The notes: generated by a model from the letters alone, not told the origin. DNA of 64,000 bases from CALAGB01 sp963789565 (GCA_963789565.1 CAWBKX010000002.1:2728001-2792000); one strand, 5' to 3'. Counted from the first letter of the stretch, positions 1 through 9,552 are shown. Program-made: numbers and translations.

Positions 1-1154
1 ATCACGGCCACGTGACCACGCACCCCAATGGGATCGCCATATTGACCGGGCGCGGCTTTGCCTCCAATACGGAAGGTGCCCTCATTTCCTACCCCAACTT
101 CGATGGCTCGCTGAACTGTTTCGGGATCCCAGATCGATGCCGCGGCACCAGCCGCTTGTCGACGGATGAGTTCGTGCAGCAGATCGGTCGTGTCGCCAGA
201 GCCGCCACCGCCCGGATTGTCCGCCACGTCAGCAAGGACCACCGGTTTGCCCGGATGCGTCGCAACCAGCTCGAAGGCTTGATTCACTGACTCCGGCACG
301 GTCAGGATGTGCTTCAGGAAATTGTCACGAATGCTCCAGGCATAGCGGCCGATCTCGTCGGCGCAGCGCCTGCCAGCAGCAGGATCGGTGGACGTCACCA
401 CGATCGAGGTTCCTGCCTGCGGGAAGTCGGCGTAGGGGAAACCGCCAAAGACCGAGACGTCCACGATGGTGGGCGATGCCTCCCACTCGAGACCGCGTTC
501 GAGCAACTGCCGCATTGGCCCTTCCGCGGTGCGCATATTGATGGTCGGCGGCAGCATAGGCGGTTTTGAGATCGAGACGCTTGGACGTGGCATCTCACCG
601 TTCAGAATGCGCGCCAGGCATTGCGCCGCCTCGACACCCCGCTCGTAGGCATCGATGTGTGGGTTGGTGTTGTAGGCGAAGACCGCGTCGACGACCGAGC
701 AGAACTCGGCGGTGATGTTGCCGTGCAGATCGAGCTCGACCACTAATGGAACGTCCGGACCGATGACGTCGCGGATGGCGCGGCACAGATCTCCCTCGGC
801 GTCGGGTGCGTTCTCGGCCAGCATGGCGCCGTGAAGATGAAGCAGCACGGCATCAACGTCACCTGCTGCCTGCAAATTGGAGATCAACGCGCCCTTTAGC
901 CGGTCATACGCTGCGGCGGCGACGTTGCCGGAAGGGGTCGCATCGGCCGCCACGGTGCCGATCATTTCCCACCCCTCGTCCGCGCCGACCTCCAGGAAGC
1001 CGCCGATGCCCGTCTTGCTTCCTCGGAAACTGCGCAGGATTTCCTCTCCTTCGTGCACGTTGGAGCGCCCTTCAGCGAAGGACTCGAAGTTCGTGGGAAT
1101 GGGCGAGAAGGTGTTGGTTTCGTGAGAGATGCGTCCGACTGCGACTCGGGGCAT
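1..1154 (-). CDS. M81 family metallopeptidase (MlrC-like), C-terminus cut by window edge
   Basis: Reading the minus strand from an ATG at 1154 gives an open frame of 384 codons that runs off position 1. The start MPRVAVGRISHETNTFSP and the later stretches VVELDLHGN and DVADNPGGGGSGDTT are typical of the M81/MlrC family, zinc enzymes first known from microcystin degradation; the His/Asp/Glu residues of these motifs are the likely metal ligands. A GAAAGGA ribosome site lies upstream of the ATG. There is no signal peptide, so it is presumably cytoplasmic and acts on small peptides or peptide-like amides. The substrate cannot be told from sequence. The missing C-terminus is only an effect of the window border. 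Confidence 0.85.
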   Translation of the reverse strand, partial: MPRVAVGRISHETNTFSPIPTNFESFAEGRSNVHEGEEILRSFRGSKTGIGGFLEVGADEGWEMIGTVAADATPSGNVAAAAYDRLKGALISNLQAAGDVDAVLLHLHGAMLAENAPDAEGDLCRAIRDVIGPDVPLVVELDLHGNITAEFCSVVDAVFAYNTNPHIDAYERGVEAAQCLARILNGEMPRPSVSISKPPMLPPTINMRTAEGPMRQLLERGLEWEASPTIVDVSVFGGFPYADFPQAGTSIVVTSTDPAAGRRCADEIGRYAWSIRDNFLKHILTVPESVNQAFELVATHPGKPVVLADVADNPGGGGSGDTTDLLHELIRRQAAGAAASIWDPETVQRAIEVGVGNEGTFRIGGKAAPGQYGDPIGVRGHVAV

Positions 1155-1433
1155 GATCGGCTCATCCTTTCGGGGGGCTTCGTGCGTATCATTTCCAGGC
1201 ATCATAGTGGAAGCGCCTGACATGGCCAACACGACGGTGCCCTATCGCCCTATTCGATCGATTGACCGGACTGGCAATGTGGCCAGCCCGGTTCTTTCGC
1301 GGAATGAGCGAATGGCGACGGGTACTGATGGGGAAGGGTGACGGCTGGGGTCAATGGTCCACGACCTGCGCCGGTAGCACAGGGTGGCAATTGGCGCCCG
1401 GCAGTCATCTCATTTACTGAGGAGTCGTAAACA

Positions 1434-1856
1434 ATGATCTATCGGGGAATGAGGCGCGTTCAGTTCATGGTACTAGCCTTCGCCGCGATCGGCGTGCTCG
1501 TGGCTGCCGCCGCGTGCGGCGGTGGCGGCTCGGGCAATTCTGGCACGAACAGTGGCCAGACCGTACCGGTGAGCGAGGCTGAGTGGAGCATCACGGTCGC
1601 GGGCACGCAGATGACGAAGGGGAACGGTAACGCCAGCGTGCCGACCGGAACGGTGACTTTCAGCATTAAGAACGATGGTACGGTTGATCATCAGTTTGAG
1701 ATTCAAGGGAACGGCATCGACAAAAAGATTGGCAACATCGCGCCCGGCAAGACCGGCACGCTGACGGTCGATCTCACGGCTGGCAAGTACGAGGTATTCT
1801 GCCCGATTCCCGGTCACAAAGAAGCTGGGATGGACGGTTTCGTCACAGCGTCATAG
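1434..1856 (+). CDS. Cupredoxin-domain lipoprotein
   Basis: A 140-residue secreted blue-copper-like protein. Residues 10-28 form a signal peptide ending in a lipobox with Cys28, followed by a Gly/Ser linker, so it should be anchored to the outer face of the membrane. The rest is one cupredoxin domain: His86 in DHQFEI, then Cys123, His128 and Met133 in FCPIPGHKEAGM, the full type 1 copper ligand set. It probably shuttles electrons to a terminal oxidase or reductase at the membrane, but no partner is adjacent. GAGGAG lies ten bases before the ATG. A strong hairpin follows 50 bp after the stop. Confidence 0.88.
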   Translation: MIYRGMRRVQFMVLAFAAIGVLVAAAACGGGGSGNSGTNSGQTVPVSEAEWSITVAGTQMTKGNGNASVPTGTVTFSIKNDGTVDHQFEIQGNGIDKKIGNIAPGKTGTLTVDLTAGKYEVFCPIPGHKEAGMDGFVTAS

Positions 1857-1906
1857 CGGTTCGGGCCTGATTTGGTTTCGAATCGCGATGTGATTGAGCA
1901 AAAAGC

Positions 1907-1937
1907 GAGCCCGCCCGGTCATTGACCGGGCGGGCTC
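1907..1937. terminator. Strong GC hairpin, probable terminator of the cupredoxin gene
   Basis: A perfect 15-base inverted repeat (GAGCCCGCCCGGTCA and its complement, one base between; in practice a 13-bp stem with a small loop). A run of A residues precedes it, giving a T-run when read on the minus strand, so it could end transcription from either side. It is followed by a G-rich stretch up to about 1976. Confidence 0.6.
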
Positions 1938-2143
1938 CGAATGAGAGGAGGAGGTTTGGGAAGTTGGGGGATGGGGTTGTGATTGTTTGGTTCTTCTCTC
2001 GCTTCGTTGTGTCTAATATAGGGCTCGAAAATGAGACGCGCCTGAACAATCGCTGAAACGTAACTTAATCCGCGCCTGAGAGTGCGTTGCGTCCCTGCCT
2101 CACACTCTCTTCATCCTGCCGCTTTGTACACACACTTAAATGC

Positions 2144-2216
2144 AACCGCCCGGCATGTGCCGGGCGGGTCAAAGGGAAGGGAAGGGAAGGGAAGGGAATG
2201 GGAAGTGGGTCGGGGG
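2144..2216. other. Hairpin plus G-tract array in a gene-free gap
   Basis: The 491-bp gap between the cupredoxin gene and nagA has no convincing ORF. Besides the hairpin at 1907-1937 it contains a second hairpin at 2144-2169 (nine perfect pairs, loop ATGT) followed at once by GGGAA repeats: eight G-tracts of three or more between 2174 and 2216. This meets the usual pattern for a G-quadruplex on the plus strand. The role is unknown; it lies about 130 bp beyond the nagA stop. Confidence 0.5.
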
Positions 2217-2348
2217 ATGACCTCTTGTCCAATTCAGGTTGCTGATTCGTATGTTAGAGCCCGAATGTAACCAGGGTCTTAAATCTGAATGAGTTTTAGA
2301 TGAGAAACGCAATTCGCGGGCCGCAGGTTCCGGTCATCCAATTCGATG

Positions 2349-3537
2349 TCAAATCGCGCCAGTGAACCCGGGAGCACGATAGCGAATCTCTCCACCCACC
2401 ATCGTCATGACGACGTCAACCTGCCGGTCGATGATCACAATGTCGGCGTCCTTACCGGGCTCAAGTGAGCCAGTTCGATCCGCCACGCCGAGGACGCGCG
2501 CCGGATTCAACGACGCCATACGCACCGCGTCAATCAGTCGAGTGCCCACCAGCAAATGCATGTTCCTCACGGCGCGGTCCATGGTCAGCGCGCTCCCTGC
2601 CAGCACTCCGTCCGGGCGGTAGCAGGCGCCGTTGTGCACCTCAATCGTCTCGCCATCCAGAACGAACGTGTCAGCGTTCGTGCCGATGGGCGGCATCCCA
2701 TCGGTGATCAAAACGATACGCTCGACGCCTTTGGCTCGAACCGCTACCTCGAGGCTGACCGGGTCGACGTGTACGCCGTCTGCGATGACGCTGGCCGAAA
2801 GCCGACCGTTGACCAGCACGCCTCCGACGGTTCCGGGATCGCGACTCCCCATTTGCGCCATGGCGTTGAAGAGGTGCGTTGCCAGGCTCGCACCAGTTTC
2901 GGCCGCATGACTGATCTGCGAGGGCGTGGCGTTCGAATGCCCAATGGAGACGCATATTCCGTGGCGTCGAGCTGCCTCAATGACGTCGTCGGCGCCGGCC
3001 AATTCGGGTGCCAGCGTCAGCAACCGGAGACTGTTGCCGCCCGCCTGGCGGATGCGCTCGAATGTCTCGACTGACGGCGGGATGATAAAAGGCTTGTGAT
3101 GAGCCCCCGATCGATCGGGATTGATGAACGGCCCTTCCATATGCGTGCCGAGAATGCGCGCGCCGCTGCTCGGCATCCCCATCGCCTCATCCACGGACGC
3201 TGCGGCCTCTTCGAGCCGTTCGATTGGAGCGGTGATGACGGTCGGCAAAAATGATGTGCATCCAAAGCGCGGCAAGACCTCGGCCATGGCGAGGAGCGTG
3301 TCCACAGTCGGCTCCGCCGTCAGCAGCCGACCATTGGCGCCGTTCAGTTGAAGGTCGATAAACCCCGGAGCGATGACGATGTCCACCGGCATCGATGCGC
3401 CGGTCAATGGCGGGATCATCCCACAGCTCATGGCGATGGCCGACCGCGACAATGCGCTCGCCATCCACGAGCACGGCGCCATCCGAGATCACCTGGATCG
3501 GCGTGATCACTTCTCCGCCGTGGATCAATAACGCCAT
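2349..3537 (-). pseudogene. nagA: N-acetylglucosamine-6-phosphate deacetylase, frameshifted
   Basis: NagA removes the acetyl group from GlcNAc-6-P in amino-sugar catabolism and cell-wall recycling. The N-terminal strand domain (MALLIHGGEVITP to IDAGG) starts at 3537 in one frame; the rest (IVIAPGFIDLQLNGA, THMEGPFINP, IGHSNATP, THLFNAM, ITDGM) continues in another frame down to 2349. The two halves join at about 3381, where one extra base sits between the GGA codon and the ATC codon. The metal-site Glu of HMEGPF and the catalytic Asp of ITDGM are present. Repairing one base gives a normal 395-residue protein, so this is either a very recent mutation or a sequence error. A shorter start at 3482 would lack the first beta domain. 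Confidence 0.82.
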
Positions 3538-3718
3538 CGATCACATCCTTCCGCGGTCATGTCGCATTCCATGCACATTCGTTGGCTTCGACCGTCACCA
3601 TTGTGCTCGACCCAGTCTGTTTCATGTGACATCCAGGCGACATAACCTCTGTTGACCGTTTTTCGGCTCGGCCTCATGCTAGGCAACAAAACTTTCCCGG
3701 CTACAGGAGGTGCTGGAT

Positions 3719-5644
3719 ATGGAGCTGGTGAACCCTATCATCCGTCGCTGGCAACAGGACGCTCACGATGATCCCGAGGCGTTCTGGGCCCGAGCGGCTG
3801 ACCGCTTGCCCTGGTTTCGACGATGGGACCAGGTCTTCGAGTGGGATCAGCCAACTTTTCGCTGGTTTATCGGTGCGCAGACCAACATCAGTTACAACTG
3901 CCTCGATCACCACGTTCAGCGCGGCTGGGGCGGTCACGCCGCCTTGATCTACGAGAACGAGCGGGGAGAGCGCGAGGTCTACACCTACGCTCAACTGCTC
4001 GAAGAGGTCAAGCGGGTCGCTGCGGCCATGCGCGGCATCGGGATCGGGCGTGGCGATCGGGTCGCTGTCTATCTCCCCACCTGTCCCGAGGCCGTGATCA
4101 CGATGCTGGCCGCGACGCGTATCGGCGCCATCCACGTGGTCGTCTTTGCGGGGTTCGGTAGCGGTGCGCTGGCGGATCGCATCGGGCTGAGTGGCGCGCG
4201 TGCCGTCGTGACGGCCGACGTTACCTGGCGCAAGGGGCAATCGATCCAGCTCAAGCCGATCGTTGACACCGCGCTCGCATCACTTGACGGCAGCGTCGAG
4301 CATGTGGTGGTGCTGCGGCGTGACGACGGCGACGTGTCGATGACCGCTGGGCGCGACGTGGCTTGGGATGAGTTCCTCCAAGGCGGCAGCGACCACAGCG
4401 ACGCGCATGAAGTCATGGAAGCCAACGATCCTGCCTACATCCTGGCCACTTCTGGAACGACGGCCAAGCCAAAGCTCGCGGTCCATAGCCATGGCGCGTA
4501 TCAGGTCGGCATCTTCAGCACCGCGAATTGGTGCTTCGGGCTCAAGCCGACCGACGTTTGGTGGGCTACCGCCGACATCGGTTGGGCCGTCGGGCACAGT
4601 CACATCGTCTACGCTCAATTGCTGACCGGCTGTACCACCATTGCCTACGAAGGCGCACTCGACTACCCCGGCCCCGATGCCTTCTATCGCATCGTTCAGC
4701 GCAACCGCGTGACCGGCGTCTTCACCTCGCCCACGGCGGCCAGGCTTCTGATGCGCTACGGCACGGAACCAGCACGACGCTACGACCTCTCCTCGGTCGA
4801 ACGCGTCTTCTGTGCCGGGGAGATGCTCAACCCGCCCGCCTGGGAGTGGCTGCAGCGTGAGGCGTTCCAGAATCGTGTGCCGGTGATCGATCACTGGTGG
4901 CAGACCGAGACTGGTGGCCCGGTGGTTGGCAATCCATACGGGCTCGGCATGATCCCGATTCAGCCGGGATCGGCCGGCATTCCACTGCCCGGATTCGAGG
5001 TGGACGTGATGACGCAGGAAGGAGAGGAATGCCCGATCGGTGAAAAAGGGATCGTGGTGATCAAGCGGCCGTTCCCAGGTCTCACCGCCACCATCTGGGG
5101 CGATGCCGACCGCTATGGCCAGGAGTACTGGGGGCGCATTCCGGGCGTCTATTTCACCGGCGACTCCGGAGCCATCGACAAGGACGGCTACGTTTGGTTT
5201 GGCGGTCGTGCCGACGAGATCATCAAGATCGCCGGTCATCGCATTGGCACGGTCGAGGTCGAGAGTGCCTTCTTGCGTCATCCAGCGGTGGCCGAGGCGG
5301 GCGTCACCGGACGGCCCGATGACCTGCGAGGGGAGGTCGTCTCAGCCTTCGTGGCACTCAAGGCGGACTACCGGCCATCGCAGGAACTCAAGGGGGAGTT
5401 GTTACAGACGGTTCGTAAAGAGCTCGGCCCGGTGGCCGTGATCGGCGAGATCAACTTTGTCAGCACCCTGCCGAAGACGCGCAGTGGCAAAATCATGCGG
5501 CGCATCTTCAAGTCGGTCATTCTGGATCGCGATCCAGGGGATATCTCGACGATTGAAGATGAAGTGTCGGTGACAGAAGCCCGAGGCGCCTGGCAACGGA
5601 TGCGCGACGAGATCGCCAGCAACGAGACCGAAGCGGAAGAATAG
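3719..5644 (+). CDS. Acetyl/propionyl-CoA synthetase-like acyl-CoA ligase (AMP-forming)
   Basis: A 641-residue adenylate-forming ligase of the acetyl-CoA synthetase type: carboxylate plus ATP gives acyl-AMP, then acyl-CoA. The phosphate-binding loop TSGTTAKPK is at residues 244-252 (Ala where Gly is usual), WWQTETGG provides the adenine-binding stretch, and the catalytic lysine of TRSGKIMRR is Lys591. Length matches the ACS family (about 640-660). The start is the ATG at 3719 because AGGAGG (3705-3710) lies eight bases before it; a GTG at 3710 overlaps the ribosome site. It is divergent from nagA and followed by a terminator. Acetate, propionate or another short acid is possible. Confidence 0.88.
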   Translation: MELVNPIIRRWQQDAHDDPEAFWARAADRLPWFRRWDQVFEWDQPTFRWFIGAQTNISYNCLDHHVQRGWGGHAALIYENERGEREVYTYAQLLEEVKRVAAAMRGIGIGRGDRVAVYLPTCPEAVITMLAATRIGAIHVVVFAGFGSGALADRIGLSGARAVVTADVTWRKGQSIQLKPIVDTALASLDGSVEHVVVLRRDDGDVSMTAGRDVAWDEFLQGGSDHSDAHEVMEANDPAYILATSGTTAKPKLAVHSHGAYQVGIFSTANWCFGLKPTDVWWATADIGWAVGHSHIVYAQLLTGCTTIAYEGALDYPGPDAFYRIVQRNRVTGVFTSPTAARLLMRYGTEPARRYDLSSVERVFCAGEMLNPPAWEWLQREAFQNRVPVIDHWWQTETGGPVVGNPYGLGMIPIQPGSAGIPLPGFEVDVMTQEGEECPIGEKGIVVIKRPFPGLTATIWGDADRYGQEYWGRIPGVYFTGDSGAIDKDGYVWFGGRADEIIKIAGHRIGTVEVESAFLRHPAVAEAGVTGRPDDLRGEVVSAFVALKADYRPSQELKGELLQTVRKELGPVAVIGEINFVSTLPKTRSGKIMRRIFKSVILDRDPGDISTIEDEVSVTEARGAWQRMRDEIASNETEAEE

Positions 5645-5674
5645 ACTCCGCGTTCACAATCTGCGTTCGTCAAT

Positions 5675-5712
5675 GAGGCCCCACGACTTGGATGAGTCAA
5701 GCGTGGGGCCTC
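5675..5712 (+). terminator. Terminator after the acyl-CoA synthetase gene
   Basis: An 11-bp perfect stem GAGGCCCCACG with its complement, enclosing a 16-base loop that can pair partly, 30 bp past the stop codon and followed by TTCG. Confidence 0.7.
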
Positions 5713-5869
5713 TTCGCATGTCTGGCTTGCTGCTGTCAGCGCGGTCGACGTGCGGTGATCCAGAACCTGAGATAGCAACGTTGCGTCGGGTTGTCCGAAC
5801 GTTACGATTTCTTCACGACTCAACTACTACGATCGCCTCAAGAGCCAACGTGCTCGGGAGGTGATGCTC

Positions 5870-6319
5870 ATGCTCGTCAAGCTCGCGAAGCTCGGTCTCA
5901 TTCTGATCGCGGTCTTCGCGTTGATTCAGCTGATCCCGTACGGACGGACCCACACCAATCCCGCCGTGGTCGCTGAACCGGCCTGGGACAGCACAACCAC
6001 ACGCGACCTGGCCTCCTTCGCGTGTTTCGATTGCCACAGCAACGAGACGAAGTGGCCCTGGTACACAAACGTCGCACCTGTCTCCTGGCTGACGCAGCAT
6101 GACGTCGACGCAGGACGATCGACGTTGAACTTTTCCGATTGGAGCGGCGTGACTGGGCATGGTGAGGGCAATCCCGCGAACGCGGTTCAAAGTGGTGAGA
6201 TGCCACCGTCCTACTACGTGATGATGCATCCCAACGCGGGTCTAACCGCGGCTGAGAAAGACGCACTGGTCAAGGGACTCCAGAACACGCTCAACGGAAC
6301 AGTTGGAACTGGCCACTGA
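5870..6319 (+). CDS. Membrane-anchored haem-binding domain protein
   Basis: A small protein of about 149 residues with one N-terminal membrane helix (roughly residues 6-22) and an exported domain with a single c-type haem motif, CFDCHSNET, followed by WPWY and later GEMPPSYY. This arrangement is that of the haem-binding domain family (PF14376-like), often found near respiratory or stress genes. The motif is CxxCH, so covalent haem attachment by the cytochrome c maturation system is expected. ATG codons lie at 5864 and 5870 and a GTG at 5861; 5870 has the best distance from the GGGAG site. A terminator follows. Confidence 0.8.
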   Translation: MLVKLAKLGLILIAVFALIQLIPYGRTHTNPAVVAEPAWDSTTTRDLASFACFDCHSNETKWPWYTNVAPVSWLTQHDVDAGRSTLNFSDWSGVTGHGEGNPANAVQSGEMPPSYYVMMHPNAGLTAAEKDALVKGLQNTLNGTVGTGH

Positions 6320-6351
6320 TCCGCATCCTTTCGGGGCTGTTCCAACAGATG

Positions 6352-6387
6352 AAAACACCCTTGCTGCGACTTCGGCGAGGGTGTTTT
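6352..6387 (+). terminator. Terminator after the haem-binding protein gene
   Basis: Inverted repeat AAAACACCCT ... AGGGTGTTTT with a 16-base loop; the arms supply an A-run on one side and a T-run on the other, so it can act in both directions, ending this gene and the converging small ORF at 6489-6608. Confidence 0.8.
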
Positions 6388-6488
6388 GCCATGATTTGTG
6401 TGGAGCCTCACCGCGACTACGGGCTGTGTATCGAATGTCTCATCGTTGGGCATGACGGTCCATCCATGGATCCGCGTCGATCGGCTGT

Positions 6489-6608
6489 CTATTCCCATTC
6501 CTTGTGTCGTCGAGCCGGTAGCAATGACTTGACGATCTTGAATCCGAAATAGCCGAGAAGGAAGATCCAAAGCCAGAAGAGTGCGGCACCCAGAGCATCG
6601 AAGATCAT
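6489..6608 (-). CDS. Putative 39-residue single-pass membrane peptide next to ctaG
   Basis: An ORF too short for usual gene finders. It encodes 39 residues: a hydrophobic stretch from about residue 5 to 25 rich in Phe, Leu and Trp, then a basic tail (KIVKSLLPARRHKEWE). This is the make-up of a one-helix membrane peptide with the positive end in the cytoplasm. GGA lies seven bases before the ATG. It is on the same strand as ctaG, 121 bp downstream of its stop, and ends about 100 bp before a bidirectional terminator. It could be a small subunit or assembly helper of the oxidase; that is inference from position only. Confidence 0.5.
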   Translation of the reverse strand: MIFDALGAALFWLWIFLLGYFGFKIVKSLLPARRHKEWE

Positions 6609-6729
6609 TGATTCCGAATCCTCACTGTCGATTGATCTTCAATGCAGAAGGCTTGCCAGCGACGCTCTCGCGACGCCCGTGGTTTGGTACGTTCTCTGAC
6701 AATTTCAGTCTCAGGCCACCGAACGATGT

Positions 6730-7626
6730 TCAAGATCCTTGCGCGGGAGCGTCGCTGAACTCGGCGGGACGCGCGACCGCGACGTCCTCATCTTCGAAGC
6801 CTCCCAGCACGCTGACCAGAAGACCGATGAGGATGAAGAGATAGATGAATCCGCCGCCAACCCACATGATGAGGCCGCCGATCTGCTGATCCACCAGAGG
6901 ACTGAGCCCCCAGGGCTTGACCGTGCCGTTGTAGTACGGATAGATGACGCTCGGCGACAACGTCAAGATGGCGCCGATTCCGATGCCGACAACCATCGTC
7001 ATGAAGACGGCGGCGATCGCCCAGTGCGTGGCCATCTTGTGGTGTCGCGGGATCGGATCGATGATCGGCCACCAGAAGAGGAGCGCAAATCCGAAGAACA
7101 TCACATGTTCGAGGTCGTGCACATTGGTGTTCCTGAGCGCGGCATCGTACATGCCCGGCACGTGCCACATGACCAGGTTGGCGTTGTAGGCGGCGGTGGC
7201 GAACAGCGGCGCGGTTATCAAGGTTAGTGCGCCGCGCACAGCTCGCGGCCGCAGCACCGTCTTGAGAACCGGCCCGCTTCGTTTCACGGAGATGGCTTTC
7301 AATGCGAGCTGCACAGGTCGCCCCAGAAGAATGAGTGGCGCCGCCAACTGCATCAGCGCCAGGTGCTGCGCCATGTGCAGGAAGAAGAGCTCGTCATTGA
7401 AGGTATCGAGCGGTCCGAGCAGCGCGATAACCACGGTGAAGAGCCCGCCGTAGTAACACAGGACTTGCCAGGCGGGCGGAGTCGGGCGGCCTACCAGTTT
7501 GAGCTGCCGCCAGGCCAGATAGTAGCCAAAGGCGGCGAGGAGCAGCCCGATCATGATTGGTGGAGAGAAATTCCATGCGGCGAGGAACGGACCGTTGACC
7601 GTGCCGTGGAGTATCGGAAGGAACAT
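6730..7626 (-). CDS. ctaG: Cytochrome c oxidase assembly protein, Caa3-type CtaG family
   Basis: A 298-residue protein with about seven membrane helices and the conserved histidines of the Caa3_CtaG family (PF09678), including HMAQHLALM, VMWHVPGMYDAAL, HDLEHVMFFG and PRHHKMATHW. Family members in Bacillus are needed for formation of a functional caa3 oxidase, probably in copper delivery. The usual length is about 290-310 residues, so the gene is complete. The start ATG at 7626 precedes the hydrophobic first helix. No oxidase subunit genes are in the window, although a cupredoxin and a haem-binding protein are encoded nearby. Confidence 0.88.
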   Translation of the reverse strand: MFLPILHGTVNGPFLAAWNFSPPIMIGLLLAAFGYYLAWRQLKLVGRPTPPAWQVLCYYGGLFTVVIALLGPLDTFNDELFFLHMAQHLALMQLAAPLILLGRPVQLALKAISVKRSGPVLKTVLRPRAVRGALTLITAPLFATAAYNANLVMWHVPGMYDAALRNTNVHDLEHVMFFGFALLFWWPIIDPIPRHHKMATHWAIAAVFMTMVVGIGIGAILTLSPSVIYPYYNGTVKPWGLSPLVDQQIGGLIMWVGGGFIYLFILIGLLVSVLGGFEDEDVAVARPAEFSDAPAQGS

Positions 7627-7764
7627 CGTTTCCTAAATCCCAGTGTCGAGTGAAATGCACGGCCTCTGAGCGAGTGGCCCGCACGCCCGCCCGATACCGA
7701 CCGAAGAATACCATACCGTTTTGGGTGGATCTCGCGTGAAAGCTGGGTCGCAAGATGAGGTGTG

Positions 7765-9348
7765 TTATACGAATCCGGCTTGCTGCAGCGCCCCTACTAC
7801 GATGATCATGCCGCCCAGCGTGACCGCCAACGCGCTCAGGACCGGGAGCATGCGCGGCAGCCGTGGTTCAAACGAGAAGCGCTGAAACATACGCCGAGCG
7901 TAGAGGCTCAACAGGCCGATCGAGGTCAGCACGATGGCGAGCCCAACGCTGAAGATCAGGACCAGGATCATCCCGTAACCAAGTCGGCCGAGCGAGATGG
8001 CGCTCAAGAGGAGCACCAATGCCGATGGGCAGGGGACGATGCCCCCGCTGACACCGAGCGCGAAGAGCCCACGCATGCTGAGCTTGCGGCTGGAGTTGTG
8101 GTCAGAACCGTGGTCGTGATTGTGACCGCGGCGATGGGCGATTCCATGGACGTGCGCCAGTGCGTGTCGTTCTTCGGCGCTGAGCCCGTCGGCGTCTCGT
8201 ACCTCCAATGATCCGTCAGCGGCCGAAAGCGCCGGCTTCCTCGCACGGTTTTCGGCCCAACGACGATAGGCCAACCCAATGCCGATGCCGACCACCAACA
8301 GCCCAGACAGCAAATCCATCCATGGGTAGAGGTGTTCGGGCAGGATGAAGCGCGACAGATAGAGGGTGATACCTCCCAGCGCGAAGACACCCACCGTATG
8401 CGTTGCCGTGACGGTGAGACCCAACAGGACGGCGTGGCGGGGTGTGCCTCGGCTGCCCACCAGATAGGCCGCCACGACCGTCTTGCCATGTCCGGGGGTC
8501 AGCGCGTGAGCCGCTCCCCAGAGCAACGCCGCCAGCATGGTGATGACCATGACCCACGGCGAGAGATTGTCGATCGAGACCAGCGACGACGGCCAGGCTG
8601 CGAGCCCGCCAATGGGCGTGCCGCTGCCCGCTCGCGACGAGACCGGAGCCGCCGCAGATGAATCGACGTAGGTGCCCGGCTGAACGCGTATGTTGGCCGA
8701 CTCCATGTCGAGCGGGTCTGTCTTGGCGTTGGGCGGGTAGGTGTGAAGAGCGTCCGATTTGCTGTTCGAGAGTGCCTCCGTCGAGTCGATCCTGGCACCA
8801 TTGCTGGCGTTCGCCACGATCTCGCGCCATCCAATGTGCCCAGCGAAGTTGTCATCCTTGAAGTGGAGATCCAGCGGGGAGTTGGACGCGGGCAGCGTGG
8901 CGGTGAACTCCGCGTCGATGCGTAGCACGCGCAGTCCGGCTTGACCCAGCTTCAGATCCATCGAGCTCGACGCGGTCGAGAGCGGAAGATCCTCACCGTC
9001 GTGAGTCAGATGGATGCCCGACTTGAGCTGTTCAACGCGTTTGGGAAGATAGCGATCCTTCTCGGTCTGGTCGATCACGCGATCGCCGTTGGTGTCTATG
9101 ATCTTGATTTCGTCATACGTCGGGATCTCGGCAATGTCGACGGCGTATATGAGATGCACCGTTCGACCGGCGATGTCGATCTCGGCGTAGTGGTTGATGG
9201 TGAAGTTCCCCAGTGGGTGGGCCGTTGCGTCACTCAGTTGCAGGAGCGTCAAGAGCGCAACCAGCGCCGGAAGTGCCAGCAGCCATCCGCGCGCGAGTTG
9301 CCGATTCCGCGCGCGAATACGCCTAAGTTGGTTGTGCCGTCGGCCCAT
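7765..9348 (-). CDS. NicO-family nickel/cobalt exporter with N-terminal extracytoplasmic domain
   Basis: A protein of about 527 residues. A signal sequence is followed by an exported domain of about 190 residues starting HPLGNFTINHYAEI, typical of NicO-type transporters fused to an extracytoplasmic sensor-like part. Then come six to seven membrane helices with the family motif HALTPGHGKT and a second motif GGIVPCPSALVLLL. Between them is a His-rich cytoplasmic loop containing HNHDHGSDH, expected to bind nickel or cobalt. The family (RcnA/NicO) exports or moves divalent metal ions. Start is uncertain: ATG 9348, ATG 9360 and GTG 9366 are in frame and none has an ideal ribosome site; 9348 has GGAG twelve bases upstream. 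Confidence 0.85.
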   Translation of the reverse strand: MGRRHNQLRRIRARNRQLARGWLLALPALVALLTLLQLSDATAHPLGNFTINHYAEIDIAGRTVHLIYAVDIAEIPTYDEIKIIDTNGDRVIDQTEKDRYLPKRVEQLKSGIHLTHDGEDLPLSTASSSMDLKLGQAGLRVLRIDAEFTATLPASNSPLDLHFKDDNFAGHIGWREIVANASNGARIDSTEALSNSKSDALHTYPPNAKTDPLDMESANIRVQPGTYVDSSAAAPVSSRAGSGTPIGGLAAWPSSLVSIDNLSPWVMVITMLAALLWGAAHALTPGHGKTVVAAYLVGSRGTPRHAVLLGLTVTATHTVGVFALGGITLYLSRFILPEHLYPWMDLLSGLLVVGIGIGLAYRRWAENRARKPALSAADGSLEVRDADGLSAEERHALAHVHGIAHRRGHNHDHGSDHNSSRKLSMRGLFALGVSGGIVPCPSALVLLLSAISLGRLGYGMILVLIFSVGLAIVLTSIGLLSLYARRMFQRFSFEPRLPRMLPVLSALAVTLGGMIIVVGALQQAGFV

Positions 9349-9552
9349 CCGAAGACTCATCTCCACACGATGCCGGGAGGTCCCTCATTCGCAAAGCCTA
9401 CTCGCCATGCGGAGTAGCTTCAAATCGATCTGGCTGTGGGCGAGGTCAGTTTGCGGACACCGCGCATGACGTCCCGATCTCCGTCACATACCGGTGACGC
9501 AAAGTCAAAAATCTGGCATCTAAATTGCGGTAGCTAACGCAGTCAACCATTA

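Noticed and set aside
3376..3386. Programmed frameshift or second recoding event in nagA
   Set aside because: No slippery run or stimulatory hairpin is evident at the junction; a one-base insertion is simpler.
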